Shown here one piece after another: positions 1 to 6,278 of a stretch of 7,280 bases of DNA. How positions within the stretch are numbered: the first letter of the stretch is position 1; every line of letters starts with the position of its first letter. The position numbers and the translations under genes were made by a program. Location of the stretch: positions 10,374 through 17,653 of the forward strand of contig PAMF01000047.1 in assembly GCA_002707185.1 (NCBI GenBank), given 5' to 3'. The stretch comes from Chloroflexota bacterium (GTDB lineage Bacteria > Chloroflexota > Dehalococcoidia > UBA3495). Below the pieces are notes generated by a model. It saw only the letters and a program-made list of their open reading frames with translations, was not told the DNA's origin and did not search any database.

Positions 1-174
1 TAGGGAACAAAATCGGCTCAGTGACTCCGACCATCGGATCAAAAACTTATCAAGCCCACCCATAACGGATTTGTTAGAAAAACCGTTAGCATTTTCCAGA
101 TCTAAAATCTTACTGAAGGGAGTTAACCACGGGAAATTATCCGAATGTTCGGTACTCATAAGCTTATCTATCAT
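1..174 (-). CDS. recG: Probable ATP-dependent DNA helicase RecG, N-terminal fragment (runs off the left edge)
   Basis: Reading leftward from an ATG at 174, the frame stays open for 58 codons to the window edge. The peptide has a segment at residues 23-48 of the form ILDLENANGFSNKSV followed by MGGLDKFLIRW. I recall this (K)-I-L-x-L-E ... GGLDKF pattern from the N-terminal extension of Chloroflexota RecG, ahead of the wedge domain. RecG would be a monomeric double-stranded DNA translocase that remodels stalled forks and Holliday junctions in the cytoplasm. No helicase motif lies inside the window, so the name rests only on this N-terminal segment and on the divergent ruvB neighbour. The start is uncertain. 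The frame also opens at a TTG at 213 just after a stop, but that codon overlaps the -10 element, so ATG 174 (or ATG 159) is preferred. Neither ATG has a clear Shine-Dalgarno sequence. Confidence 0.5.
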   Translation of the reverse strand, partial: MIDKLMSTEHSDNFPWLTPFSKILDLENANGFSNKSVMGGLDKFLIRWSESLSRFCSL

Positions 175-212
175 CTGGAGGTAATCCAGCTCGGCAACCC
201 TATCTCTTGTCA

Positions 213-221
213 ATTATATCA
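213..221 (-). promoter_or_regulatory. Extended -10 promoter for the leftward recG-like gene
   Basis: On the minus strand the sequence reads TGATATAAT, a perfect extended -10 (TG, one base, TATAAT). No good -35 hexamer lies 16-18 bp upstream, which fits an extended -10 promoter. Transcription would begin near 206, leaving roughly 30 nt before the ATG at 174. Confidence 0.5.
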
Positions 222-250
222 TTACGTAAACCAAGGACTCCATTGTATTT

Positions 251-270
251 TAACCCATCAAATTGGGTTA
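251..270. repeat. 7-bp perfect inverted repeat between the divergent promoters
   Basis: TAACCCA (251-257) and TGGGTTA (264-270) are perfect reverse complements around a 6-nt loop. No T-run of terminator type follows on either strand. It lies about 30-50 bp upstream of the leftward -10 element and about 60-80 bp upstream of the ruvB -35, so it could be an operator for a dimeric regulator. It could also be a chance hairpin. Confidence 0.4.
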
Positions 271-306
271 CTTTATTGTCGTACCAAGCCTATGACGGTA
301 ATTTTT

Positions 307-320
307 CATGATTAATCATG
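307..320. promoter_or_regulatory. Perfect 14-bp palindrome upstream of the ruvB promoter, possible operator
   Basis: CATGATTAATCATG is identical to its own reverse complement. Its centre lies about 54 bp upstream of the predicted ruvB transcription start, just upstream of the -35 hexamer, a place where regulators of dimeric type often bind. It does not match the LexA boxes I know (CTGT-N8-ACAG, or GAAC-N4-GTTC), so an SOS role cannot be read from it. Confidence 0.4.
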
Positions 321-331
321 CCACTCATACC

Positions 332-361
332 TTGACGCTCTTTATCCCATCACCCTACAAT
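332..361 (+). promoter_or_regulatory. Sigma70-type promoter for ruvB
   Basis: A -35 hexamer TTGACG (332-337) is followed after 18 bp by a -10 hexamer TACAAT (356-361). Each differs from consensus at one base. Transcription would start near 368, giving a leader of about 36 nt before the ruvB ATG. Confidence 0.55.
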
Positions 362-403
362 CCTTGTTAGTCGCGAATCTCTTTATTACTATGGTTTCGT
401 GTT

Positions 404-1477
404 ATGACGACTGAACGCCAGCATAATCAGATGGATGAGACCTCGGAGAGACTTGTATCCGGATCGAACCATGTTGACGATGATTCTTTAGAACTCTCTC
501 TGCGACCACGATCACTATCTGATTTTGTAGGTCAAAACGGCATCAAAGACAATCTTAACATTGGGATCCAAGCTGCTAAGTTACGCGCGGAATCCTTAGA
601 TCACGTCATCATTTACGGGCCTCCTGGCTTGGGGAAAACTACCCTAGCCCACGTAATTGCCAATGAAATGGATGTGAATATCAAGGTTACTTCTGGACCA
701 GCTATAGAGAGAGCCGGTGACATGGCGGCGATTTTAACAGGGTTACAATCGGGAGATGTTTTATTCATTGATGAAATCCATCGGCTCAACAGAGTCGTAG
801 AGGAAGTCCTCTATTCTGCCATGGAAGATTTCTTTTTATCTTGGATTGTCGGGAAAGGGCTTTCTGCCCGCAACGTTAACCTGAGAATCAATCCGTTTAC
901 ATTAATTGGCGCAACAACTCGATTTTCTCTAATCAGCGCTCCCCTAAGAGATAGATTTGGATCAGTATTTCGTCTAGATTATTACGAACAGTCAGATATG
1001 GAAGTGGTGGTCGGCAGATCAGCAGAAATACTGGCCACTAAGGCAGATGCCGGAGGTATCACTGAAATTGCATCTCGTTCAAGAGGAACTCCCAGGATTG
1101 GCAACCGACTACTAAAAAGGACCAGAGACTATGCTTTGGTCGAAGCGGATAATTACATTACTACCAACGTTGCTCAAAAAGCTTTAGAAATGTTAAAAGT
1201 GGATTCCAATGGTCTCGATGAATCCGATCACCGATTGTTATCAAGCATAATTGATAAATTCAGAGGTGGTCCAGTTGGGTTGGAAACTTTATCTGCTTCT
1301 TTAAGCGAAGATTCAGATACTGTTATGGAAGTTTGGGAGCCCTATTTACTGCAACTTGGATTCCTTGAACGAACAAGTAGAGGGAGAGTGGCTACGAAGA
1401 GAGCTTACGATTACTTGGGAAAACCTTGGATAGAGGAGAGTGAACCATCAGATCAGGCCAGGTTATCAGGGTTTTAA
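404..1477 (+). CDS. ruvB: Holliday junction branch migration DNA helicase RuvB
   Basis: RuvB is the hexameric AAA+ motor that, with RuvA, drives Holliday junction branch migration during recombinational repair. At 357 aa it has the usual family length and all expected parts. It has the Walker A GPPGLGKT (72-79) and the Walker B LFIDE (120-124). Sensor 1 is GATTR (169-173), the arginine-finger motif LRDRFG is at 181-186, and sensor 2 is GTPRIGNR (228-235, G replacing the usual A). The C-terminal winged helix runs from about 265 and includes the DNA-contacting RGRVAT (326-331). The N-terminus has about 30 residues before the conserved LRP, longer than typical, and no Shine-Dalgarno sequence precedes ATG 404. 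The in-frame ATG at 431 (Met10) is an alternative start. An out-of-frame ATG at 391 is not used. No ruvA or ruvC lies next to it, so ruvB is separated from its partners here. It is divergent from a probable recG, another branch-migration enzyme. Confidence 0.97.
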   Translation: MTTERQHNQMDETSERLVSGSNHVDDDSLELSLRPRSLSDFVGQNGIKDNLNIGIQAAKLRAESLDHVIIYGPPGLGKTTLAHVIANEMDVNIKVTSGPAIERAGDMAAILTGLQSGDVLFIDEIHRLNRVVEEVLYSAMEDFFLSWIVGKGLSARNVNLRINPFTLIGATTRFSLISAPLRDRFGSVFRLDYYEQSDMEVVVGRSAEILATKADAGGITEIASRSRGTPRIGNRLLKRTRDYALVEADNYITTNVAQKALEMLKVDSNGLDESDHRLLSSIIDKFRGGPVGLETLSASLSEDSDTVMEVWEPYLLQLGFLERTSRGRVATKRAYDYLGKPWIEESEPSDQARLSGF

Positions 1478-1761
1478 TCCGCCTACCTGTCCAAGGCCAA
1501 ACATATCCCTGTTTCTCCTCCGGTGAACATTAAGGGTGCGCTTAGTAGGACCAAAAAACTACCAGTCTTTAGAAAGTTCATTTACCCGTCTCGTAGTTAG
1601 ATGCGGTGGCTGATTGATCATTTATTGTATTTACAAGCTACCCATATTTAAGTTTATCGTTTGGATAATTTACCTACCAGATTTTACTTCTGTTAAGGAC
1701 CATCCACACCCATTATTATTAGAATTCACGTTGTTTTTACAGATGACAATATCTGGATCCG

Positions 1762-1790
1762 TTGACAGTGCAAAACGAGGGTGATACATT
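1762..1790 (+). promoter_or_regulatory. Strong sigma70-type promoter for the etfBA operon
   Basis: A perfect TTGACA (1762-1767), a 17-bp spacer, then TACATT (1785-1790). The -10 is also extended (TGATACATT). Transcription would start near 1797, about 30 nt before the etfB start codon. This is the best promoter match in the window and suggests strong, possibly constitutive, expression. Confidence 0.7.
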
Positions 1791-1815
1791 GCATCCTGCC
1801 CAAATTTCAAACCAA

Positions 1816-1823
1816 AAGGAAGG
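1816..1823 (+). promoter_or_regulatory. Ribosome binding site of etfB
   Basis: AAGGAAGG ends three bases before ATG 1827, with the AAGGA core six bases away. It fixes the start codon and supports efficient initiation. Confidence 0.7.
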
Positions 1824-1826
1824 ACT

Positions 1827-2627
1827 ATGCCGGTCAAAATCGGCGTGCTAGCCAAACAAGTAATCGATCCAGAAATGCCTGCCGCTGCGTTCCAAATCGA
1901 CTCTTCAGTCAAACAAGTGGTTCCACCGGCTAATATCCCACCAGTAGTGAATGGGTTCGATGAGAATGCAGTAGAAGCAGCTCTACAAATTAAAGATTCC
2001 CAAGAAGCCACTGTTACGGTGATATCCGCGGGCAGCTCATTCGCCCTTGATGTGATGAAGAAACCCTTATCGATGGGTGCTGATGAGTTGGTATTACTTC
2101 AAGATGATTTATTTAATAATACAATCGACAGTTTTCAGACGGCATTCCTGCTGTCGGAAGCCATTAAAAAACTCGGAGGGTTCGATCTGATCATTTGCGG
2201 TAGACAAGCCTCCGATTGGGATAACGCACAAGTACCTTTGGGGGTCGCCGAGCTTCTTGGGCTGGCTTGCGTGTCACTGGGAAAGAAGGTCGACGTAGAT
2301 GGCGATAAAGTAGTAGTGGAGAGACTAATTGCGGATGGATTTGAGGTTGTTCATGCTTCCATGCCTTCATTGGTCACAGTAAGCAATGAATTAGGACAAC
2401 CTAGATACCCAACGTTACGAGGAATCATGGCCGCGACCAGAAAGCTTCCAACTATATGGTCGGCAGACGATTTAGGGATTAGTTCGGATATGCTTGAACC
2501 CAGGGTAACCCTTCATGATCTATTTATACCTGAGCGTGATCAAGTCTGTGAGATGATTGAGGGAGACAACGAAGAAGAAGCGGCTCGGAACCTAGCTCAG
2601 AAATTACGGGAAGCCAAATTAATCTGA
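1827..2627 (+). CDS. etfB: Electron transfer flavoprotein, beta subunit
   Basis: This is the beta (domain III) subunit of the soluble heterodimeric flavoprotein that takes electrons from acyl-CoA and other dehydrogenases and passes them to ETF:quinone oxidoreductase. At 266 aa it has normal length. The N-terminus (IGVLAKQVIDPE) and NGFDENAVEAALQIKD (42-57) match the family's Rossmann-like start and nucleotide-binding helix. GRQASDWDNAQVP (125-137) is the nucleotide-binding loop. VERLIADGFEVVHASMPSLVTV (164-185) fits the ETF-beta signature, and QPRYPTLRGIMAATRK (191-206) is the conserved arm that contacts the alpha subunit. In the loop, the more common D-G-D-T-G-Q-V-G-P is replaced by D-W-D-N-A-Q-V-P-L. 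The last 60 residues are charged and variable. It is the first gene of a two-gene operon with etfA, under its own promoter. Neither the electron donor nor a quinone oxidoreductase gene is in the window. Bifurcating versus ordinary ETF cannot be settled by eye. Confidence 0.93.
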   Translation: MPVKIGVLAKQVIDPEMPAAAFQIDSSVKQVVPPANIPPVVNGFDENAVEAALQIKDSQEATVTVISAGSSFALDVMKKPLSMGADELVLLQDDLFNNTIDSFQTAFLLSEAIKKLGGFDLIICGRQASDWDNAQVPLGVAELLGLACVSLGKKVDVDGDKVVVERLIADGFEVVHASMPSLVTVSNELGQPRYPTLRGIMAATRKLPTIWSADDLGISSDMLEPRVTLHDLFIPERDQVCEMIEGDNEEEAARNLAQKLREAKLI

Positions 2628-2646
2628 AAACGGCTTTCTATTAACC

Positions 2647-2664
2647 TGACATGAAAACATGTCA
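2647..2664 (+). repeat. Perfect 7-bp hairpin with AAAA loop between etfB and etfA
   Basis: TGACATG (2647-2653), loop AAAA, CATGTCA (2658-2664). No T-run follows, so it is not a normal intrinsic terminator. It lies 19 nt after the etfB stop and about 35 nt before the etfA ribosome binding site. It could be an mRNA-stability or processing element, or a protein-binding dyad. Confidence 0.5.
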
Positions 2665-2699
2665 TGAGATTCTGATTTATCACGATTTTATTACGCCCT

Positions 2700-2704
2700 G
2701 GAGG
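2700..2704 (+). promoter_or_regulatory. Ribosome binding site of etfA
   Basis: GGAGG sits five bases before ATG 2710 and decides this start. It lets etfA initiate independently of etfB translation despite the 82-nt gap. Confidence 0.75.
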
Positions 2705-2709
2705 ATACT

Positions 2710-3708
2710 ATGGCGGACGCGAGCGGAGTATTAGTCATCGGTGAAGCCCATGAAGGACAGTTAGGGACAATTTCTCAAGAACTTTTAGCAGTTGGCAGGC
2801 AAGTAGCCAATGATCTAGGTGAACAACTATCCATCGGATTGTTGGGAGCCACGCTAGACAACGCCTCTACTGAAGCTATATCTTACGGAGCTGACGTCGT
2901 ATACGCCGTTACTAATCCTTTGCTATCAGAATACCAATCAGAGTGTTATTTGAAGGGAATGGAATCACTGTGTAGGGAGACTAGCCCCAACGTAATATTG
3001 ATCGGCAGGACTAATCAAGGACGAGAACTAGCCCCTAGGCTAGCCTTTAGACTAGGTGTCGGGTTGGCACAGGATTGTTTAGAAATATCTGTCGACCAAG
3101 CGAACAAGACATTATTAGCTAATCGTCCTGTTTACGGAGGTAGTGCAGTAGCAGTTATTAGTTGTAATTACACTCCCCAAATCGCTGCGGTCCGTCCCAA
3201 GGTATATGAACCACTAGAGCCCGATATCACCAGGCAAGGCGAAGTCATCTCGTTCCCGATTGAGCTCGATAACGAAACACCAGCGAGCCGAGTTGTTGAG
3301 GTAGTTAAAGAAGAAGCCGCCGGCATAAAACTCGAAGATGCACACACCGTAGTATCAGGTGGAAGGGGATTGGGTGGCCCAGAACCATTCAGCCAATTAG
3401 AAGAATTAGCCAAGCTCCTCGGGGGGGCAGTGGGGGCTTCCAGAGCAGCAGTTGATTCAGGATGGGTGCCTCCTAGTTATCAAGTGGGGTTGACAGGGAA
3501 GACCATAACTCCAGATTTATATATTACCGTAGCCATATCAGGAGCTAGTCAACATATGGCCGGATGTTCCAGCTCTAAAGTCATAGTCGCAATCAACAAA
3601 GATTCCGAAGCAAACATATTCAAAGATGCTAGGTACGGAGTTGTTGGGGATTGGGAAAAAGTGTTGCCCGCATTGACAGAGACCGTACGGGAATTAACTC
3701 AAAGCTAA
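2710..3708 (+). CDS. etfA: Electron transfer flavoprotein, alpha subunit
   Basis: This is the alpha subunit of the ETF heterodimer. Its C-terminal domain II holds the redox-active FAD, and the N-terminal domain I packs on EtfB. Length is 332 aa, typical for a form without an N-terminal ferredoxin domain. The start (VLVIGEAHEGQLGTISQELL) is domain I. The FAD domain is complete: GGRGLGGPE (217-225), SRAAVDSGW (244-252), QVGLTGKTITP (258-268), ISGASQHMAG (276-285, with the conserved His282), VIVAINKD (291-298) and GVVGD (310-314). All FAD-contact motifs look intact, so the protein should be functional. The DNA is rich in the tetranucleotide CTAG (at least 11 copies). The gene is co-transcribed with etfB. 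It ends in TAA directly abutting the stop codon of convergent panC, so any terminator would have to lie inside panC. Confidence 0.95.
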   Translation: MADASGVLVIGEAHEGQLGTISQELLAVGRQVANDLGEQLSIGLLGATLDNASTEAISYGADVVYAVTNPLLSEYQSECYLKGMESLCRETSPNVILIGRTNQGRELAPRLAFRLGVGLAQDCLEISVDQANKTLLANRPVYGGSAVAVISCNYTPQIAAVRPKVYEPLEPDITRQGEVISFPIELDNETPASRVVEVVKEEAAGIKLEDAHTVVSGGRGLGGPEPFSQLEELAKLLGGAVGASRAAVDSGWVPPSYQVGLTGKTITPDLYITVAISGASQHMAGCSSSKVIVAINKDSEANIFKDARYGVVGDWEKVLPALTETVRELTQS

Positions 3709-3717
3709 TTAACTCAA
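3692..3717. repeat. 11-bp direct repeat across the convergent etfA/panC stop codons
   Basis: AATTAACTCAA occurs at 3692-3702 and again at 3707-3717, one copy in the last codons of etfA and one beginning at the two abutting stop codons. It looks like a short tandem duplication of 15-bp period. Confidence 0.6.
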
Positions 3718-4545
3718 GGTTAGATTATCAATCAACCTGACCTTGCCAAAGCGTACAGACACCAAAATTAGAGCCTCGCCCGTTAGATTCTGAAGATCCT
3801 CGAAAGTATCGGGATCGACTATAGTAATATATTCAATCTGTTCCTGTTTAAGTTCCGATAGCAAGGTCTCGAAGACAGGGTCACGTAGCTTATCAGCATC
3901 CATCTCACCCGCCCTAAATAACTCAAGGGCACCTAATAGGCTTTTGTAGATGAGCCTGGCTGACAGCCGTTCTTGAGGGGTTAATTGGTTATTTCGGCTG
4001 CTCAAAGCCAAACCATCCGGTTCCCGTACTGTGTCTATTACTCTGATTTCGACCGGTATATTGAGATCTAAGACCAAGTGCTTTATAACAGCAACCTGCT
4101 GCCCATCCTTTTGACCAAAATAAGCCCGGTTCGGCTGTATTTGATTGAACAACTTGGTTACTACGGTGGAGACTCCTCGAAAATGCCCTGGCCTTGCAAC
4201 TCCCTCTAATTTGTTTGCCCAGGGACCTGGTTCTATCCAAGTGTCAAATCCCTCTGGGTAGATCTCGTCATCCGAGGGTAAATAAACTATATCTACTCCC
4301 TCTTGTTCCAACAAACCTAAATCCTTCCCCAGATTCCTCGGGTAATTCGCCAGATCATAGGAATCATCAAATTGACTCGGGTTTACGAAAATGGTTGCAA
4401 CTACAACATCATTCTCTAGTCTAGCGGTTCGGATTAAAGCTAAATGACCTTGGTGAAGCGCCCCCATAGTTGGGACTAACCCAACCGACTGAGATTTCAA
4501 ATTGGGTGCCTGGCGGATCTGGTTAAAAGTCTTAACTATATCCAT
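3709..4545 (-). CDS. panC: Pantothenate synthetase (pantoate--beta-alanine ligase)
   Basis: PanC joins D-pantoate and beta-alanine, using ATP through a pantoyl-adenylate intermediate, to make pantothenate for coenzyme A; it is cytosolic. At 278 aa it has normal length. The nucleotidyltransferase HxGH motif is HQGH (31-34) inside PTMGALHQGH. FVNPSQF (53-59) carries the pantoate/beta-alanine-binding Asn55 and Gln58. ARPGHFRGVSTVV (117-129), GQKDGQQ (144-150, ATP-contacting Lys146 and Asp147) and REPDGLALSSRN (174-185, the KMSKS equivalent) follow. The usual GEKDYQQ is GQKDGQQ here. Start: ATG 4545 is preceded by GGAAG three bases upstream. It is the last gene of a leftward operon, 38 nt after the herA-like gene; the pairing with DNA-processing genes looks incidental. 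panB and panD are not in the window. Confidence 0.95.
   Translation of the reverse strand: MDIVKTFNQIRQAPNLKSQSVGLVPTMGALHQGHLALIRTARLENDVVVATIFVNPSQFDDSYDLANYPRNLGKDLGLLEQEGVDIVYLPSDDEIYPEGFDTWIEPGPWANKLEGVARPGHFRGVSTVVTKLFNQIQPNRAYFGQKDGQQVAVIKHLVLDLNIPVEIRVIDTVREPDGLALSSRNNQLTPQERLSARLIYKSLLGALELFRAGEMDADKLRDPVFETLLSELKQEQIEYITIVDPDTFEDLQNLTGEALILVSVRFGKVRLIDNLTLS
3717..3738. terminator. Possible 3' hairpin at the convergent etfA/panC ends
   Basis: AGGTT, a bulged A and GATT (3717-3726) pair with AATC-AACCT (3730-3738) around a 3-nt loop, giving 9 base pairs with one bulge. It begins 9 nt after the etfA stop, inside the last codons of panC. Neither strand has a U-tract after it, so it is a weak candidate for a 3'-end-forming or stabilising element. 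Confidence 0.25.
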
Positions 4546-4548
4546 TAT

Positions 4549-4553
4549 CTTCC
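4549..4553 (-). promoter_or_regulatory. Ribosome binding site of panC
   Basis: GGAAG on the minus strand, three bases before ATG 4545. Spacing is a little short but it is the only purine-rich candidate. Confidence 0.45.
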
Positions 4554-4583
4554 GATCCGTTTCATGAAAACACCAATCACCTG

Positions 4584-6278
4584 TTAGAAGAGTTCGTTGA
4601 TCTCGCGCTCGAGCCGATCTTGGGCTGTTTCTATACGTCCCTGATCATCGACTTTAGACGGTTGTCTCTGTGTCACCTCGGAGTAAAACTTTTCGTCATA
4701 CCCTCGAGTGTGGACAACTACCGGCATAGGGAGCGCATGTCCAAACATGAGAGCCTGTTGTTTAGGTTCTAATCTTGATAACACTCCCCTAAGTTGGCGC
4801 GATCCTGATGTTCCGGATAATACCGCCTCAACGTCCCGGTCGTTATCTAAAAGACAAGTTAACCTTGTACCTAATTGACTCATCACTTCTTGGTCAATTG
4901 CGCTTGGGCGCTGATCAATCACCATTAACGTCACGCTATATTTTCTCAACTCCCGTGCTATGATACCGAAAATGGTCTGAGAAGCTACGCCTGGATGCAG
5001 AAATTTATGGGCTTCTTCGATTACTATCACGAGCGGGCGTGGTTTCTTCCCCCCGTTACCCTCCGCTGAGTCAGTCTGGGACACGTATCGCTCGTGAATT
5101 CTTCGGGAAAGCAGGTTGCTGACCAGAATATATGCAGTCAGATCATTCCCATAATCACCAAATTCCAAAACTACGTGATTCCCACGTTCAAGATGATGAA
5201 TTATCTTGTCTGTAGTATCTTCGCTGGCTCGCGAATTCGGTGAGGCGTCTAGAAAATTATACCGCTCCAGCCGTCTCAATCTGTTATGAAGAGTTGATAA
5301 AGCCTGTGGGTGAACCCCTGTTTCCACCGCCAGCTCATTAATGTCGCTTCCCCTCAAAGCTAAAAATTGATTCAACCAGTCCTTTTGACCAAATTTGTGT
5401 TGCAAGTTGTAAGCCGATGAGCCCGCAACTTCAGATAAGTTAAGAGTCTCCCTCAATAATTCGATGTCTTCGGGTTCGATCTCCGAATAGTTAATGTTGA
5501 CTACTTCGTCTGTAGAAATACCCCGTCTTCTCGTCTGGGCTGGATCTAGAGTAAAAGTAGTTACTCTAGATCCAAACAGTTGCTTCAAACCTTTCACAGA
5601 AGTATTACGGTCGGTGTCTTGACCTCCCCATCCATATTCACTATGCATATCAAAAATCAATGAAGATGCTTGGTTTCCCTGTAATATTCCAACCAAAAGC
5701 AGTCTGGTCAAAAAAGTTTTGCCCGTTCCACTCTTCCCAAATACACCGATTGATCTCTTAACTAATTCCTCCAGATTGATGCATAGCTTACTTTGCATAT
5801 CAAGAGGGTTACCTATCCAGAAATGTTGTTCATCTTCTCTGCCAAATACTGTTTCAACATCGGCATCGGAAGCCGGATAGGCGGGAGAAAAGTGGGAAGG
5901 AATGGTTTTAGTTGATACTGGAACAACATCCGGATCGCCTAGGATTAATGGCATAGTGAGATGAGGTATAACTTCCGCTGTTCCATAAGCTACGGTTCCT
6001 GACACCACTTCAGCAATAAATTTATCATCCAAAGGCGGAGGGTTGTGCTTAACTCTTGGATCCGAATTTTCTAAGGTCAAATCCGTTACCACTCCGAAAA
6101 ATCTGTTCTTATTTCCATGGATAGTCACGAAACTACCTGCTTTTAAATCCTCTACGGTGGAGTTACCATCTGGATCCAGCCGGATTTCGACCCCCTGGGA
6201 TAGCGACCCACCTACTACTAACCCCAGGGCGTGTTCTTCCGATAATGGCGAAGCACCATTTAGTTCGTTGTCTATCAC
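4584..6278 (-). CDS. HerA-like hexameric DNA translocase ATPase (HAS barrel plus DUF87 ATPase)
   Basis: HerA/FtsK-superfamily ATPases form hexameric rings that pump double-stranded DNA. In archaea and some bacteria they work with the NurA nuclease in DNA end resection. Of the 564 aa, residues about 16-110 resemble the N-terminal HAS barrel (ALGLVVGGSLSQGVEI ... GSFVTIHG ... FGVVTDL). The ATPase core follows: Walker A GKSGTGKT (181-188), the HerA-type FDMHSEYGW (209-217), and the Walker B strand LVIVIEEAHKFL (416-427, Glu421/Glu422). RELRKYSVTLMVIDQRPSAID (442-462) is the sensor region, and GTSGSRQLR (489-497) probably carries a finger arginine. A helical insert at about 265-350 separates the core strands. 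The start is GTG 6278, backed by AAGGAG six bases upstream, and it overlaps the previous gene's stop as GTGA, so the two are translationally coupled. A perfect 14-bp inverted repeat lies in codons 235-246. The substrate in this organism is unknown. Confidence 0.88.
   Translation of the reverse strand: MIDNELNGASPLSEEHALGLVVGGSLSQGVEIRLDPDGNSTVEDLKAGSFVTIHGNKNRFFGVVTDLTLENSDPRVKHNPPPLDDKFIAEVVSGTVAYGTAEVIPHLTMPLILGDPDVVPVSTKTIPSHFSPAYPASDADVETVFGREDEQHFWIGNPLDMQSKLCINLEELVKRSIGVFGKSGTGKTFLTRLLLVGILQGNQASSLIFDMHSEYGWGGQDTDRNTSVKGLKQLFGSRVTTFTLDPAQTRRRGISTDEVVNINYSEIEPEDIELLRETLNLSEVAGSSAYNLQHKFGQKDWLNQFLALRGSDINELAVETGVHPQALSTLHNRLRRLERYNFLDASPNSRASEDTTDKIIHHLERGNHVVLEFGDYGNDLTAYILVSNLLSRRIHERYVSQTDSAEGNGGKKPRPLVIVIEEAHKFLHPGVASQTIFGIIARELRKYSVTLMVIDQRPSAIDQEVMSQLGTRLTCLLDNDRDVEAVLSGTSGSRQLRGVLSRLEPKQQALMFGHALPMPVVVHTRGYDEKFYSEVTQRQPSKVDDQGRIETAQDRLEREINELF
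5541..5574. repeat. Perfect 14-bp inverted repeat inside the herA-like gene
   Basis: The arm at 5541-5554 (TGGATCTAGAGTAA) is the exact reverse complement of 5561-5574, with a 6-nt loop at 5555-5560. The same hairpin would form in the mRNA, where it covers the wobble base of codon 235 through codon 246 (GSRVTTFTLDP). No U-run follows in the mRNA direction, so it is not an obvious terminator. Confidence 0.8.

Larger units (their letters stand above)
1478..1826. other. Intergenic region between ruvB and etfB
   Basis: These 349 bp hold no credible gene. The longest starts I checked give peptides of 16 codons (ATG 1601) and 13 codons (ATG 1743), neither with a ribosome binding site. No hairpin plus T-run terminator was found after ruvB. 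A small inverted repeat, TTGTA-TT-TACAA (1625-1636), lies about 130 bp upstream of the etfB promoter and could be an operator, but it is short and AT-rich. The right end carries the etfB promoter and ribosome binding site. Confidence 0.6.

Noticed and set aside
141..152. CCGAA-TG-TTCGG inverted repeat as an SOS operator
   Set aside because: It is inside the recG-like coding sequence, and the spacing does not match known LexA boxes.
464..480. GAAC-CAT-GTTG near the ruvB start as a Gram-positive type LexA box
   Set aside because: Only three bases separate the half-sites where four are needed, and it lies inside the coding region downstream of the start.
1670..2011. 113-codon minus-strand reading frame over the etfB start
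   Set aside because: It lies opposite the promoter and first part of a clear etfB gene, has no recognisable motif and no ribosome binding site; it is a shadow.
3168..3413. 81-codon minus-strand frame inside etfA
   Set aside because: It is antisense to conserved ETF alpha motifs, has low complexity (many Ser/Pro) and no support as a gene.
3989..4424. Frames of 83 and 76 codons overlapping panC
   Set aside because: Both overlap conserved PanC motifs in other frames and show no family resemblance.
6193..6229. CCCTGGG / CCCAGGG inverted repeat near the herA-like start
   Set aside because: A 7-bp pair with a 23-nt loop in coding sequence is weak, and conserved codons explain it well enough.
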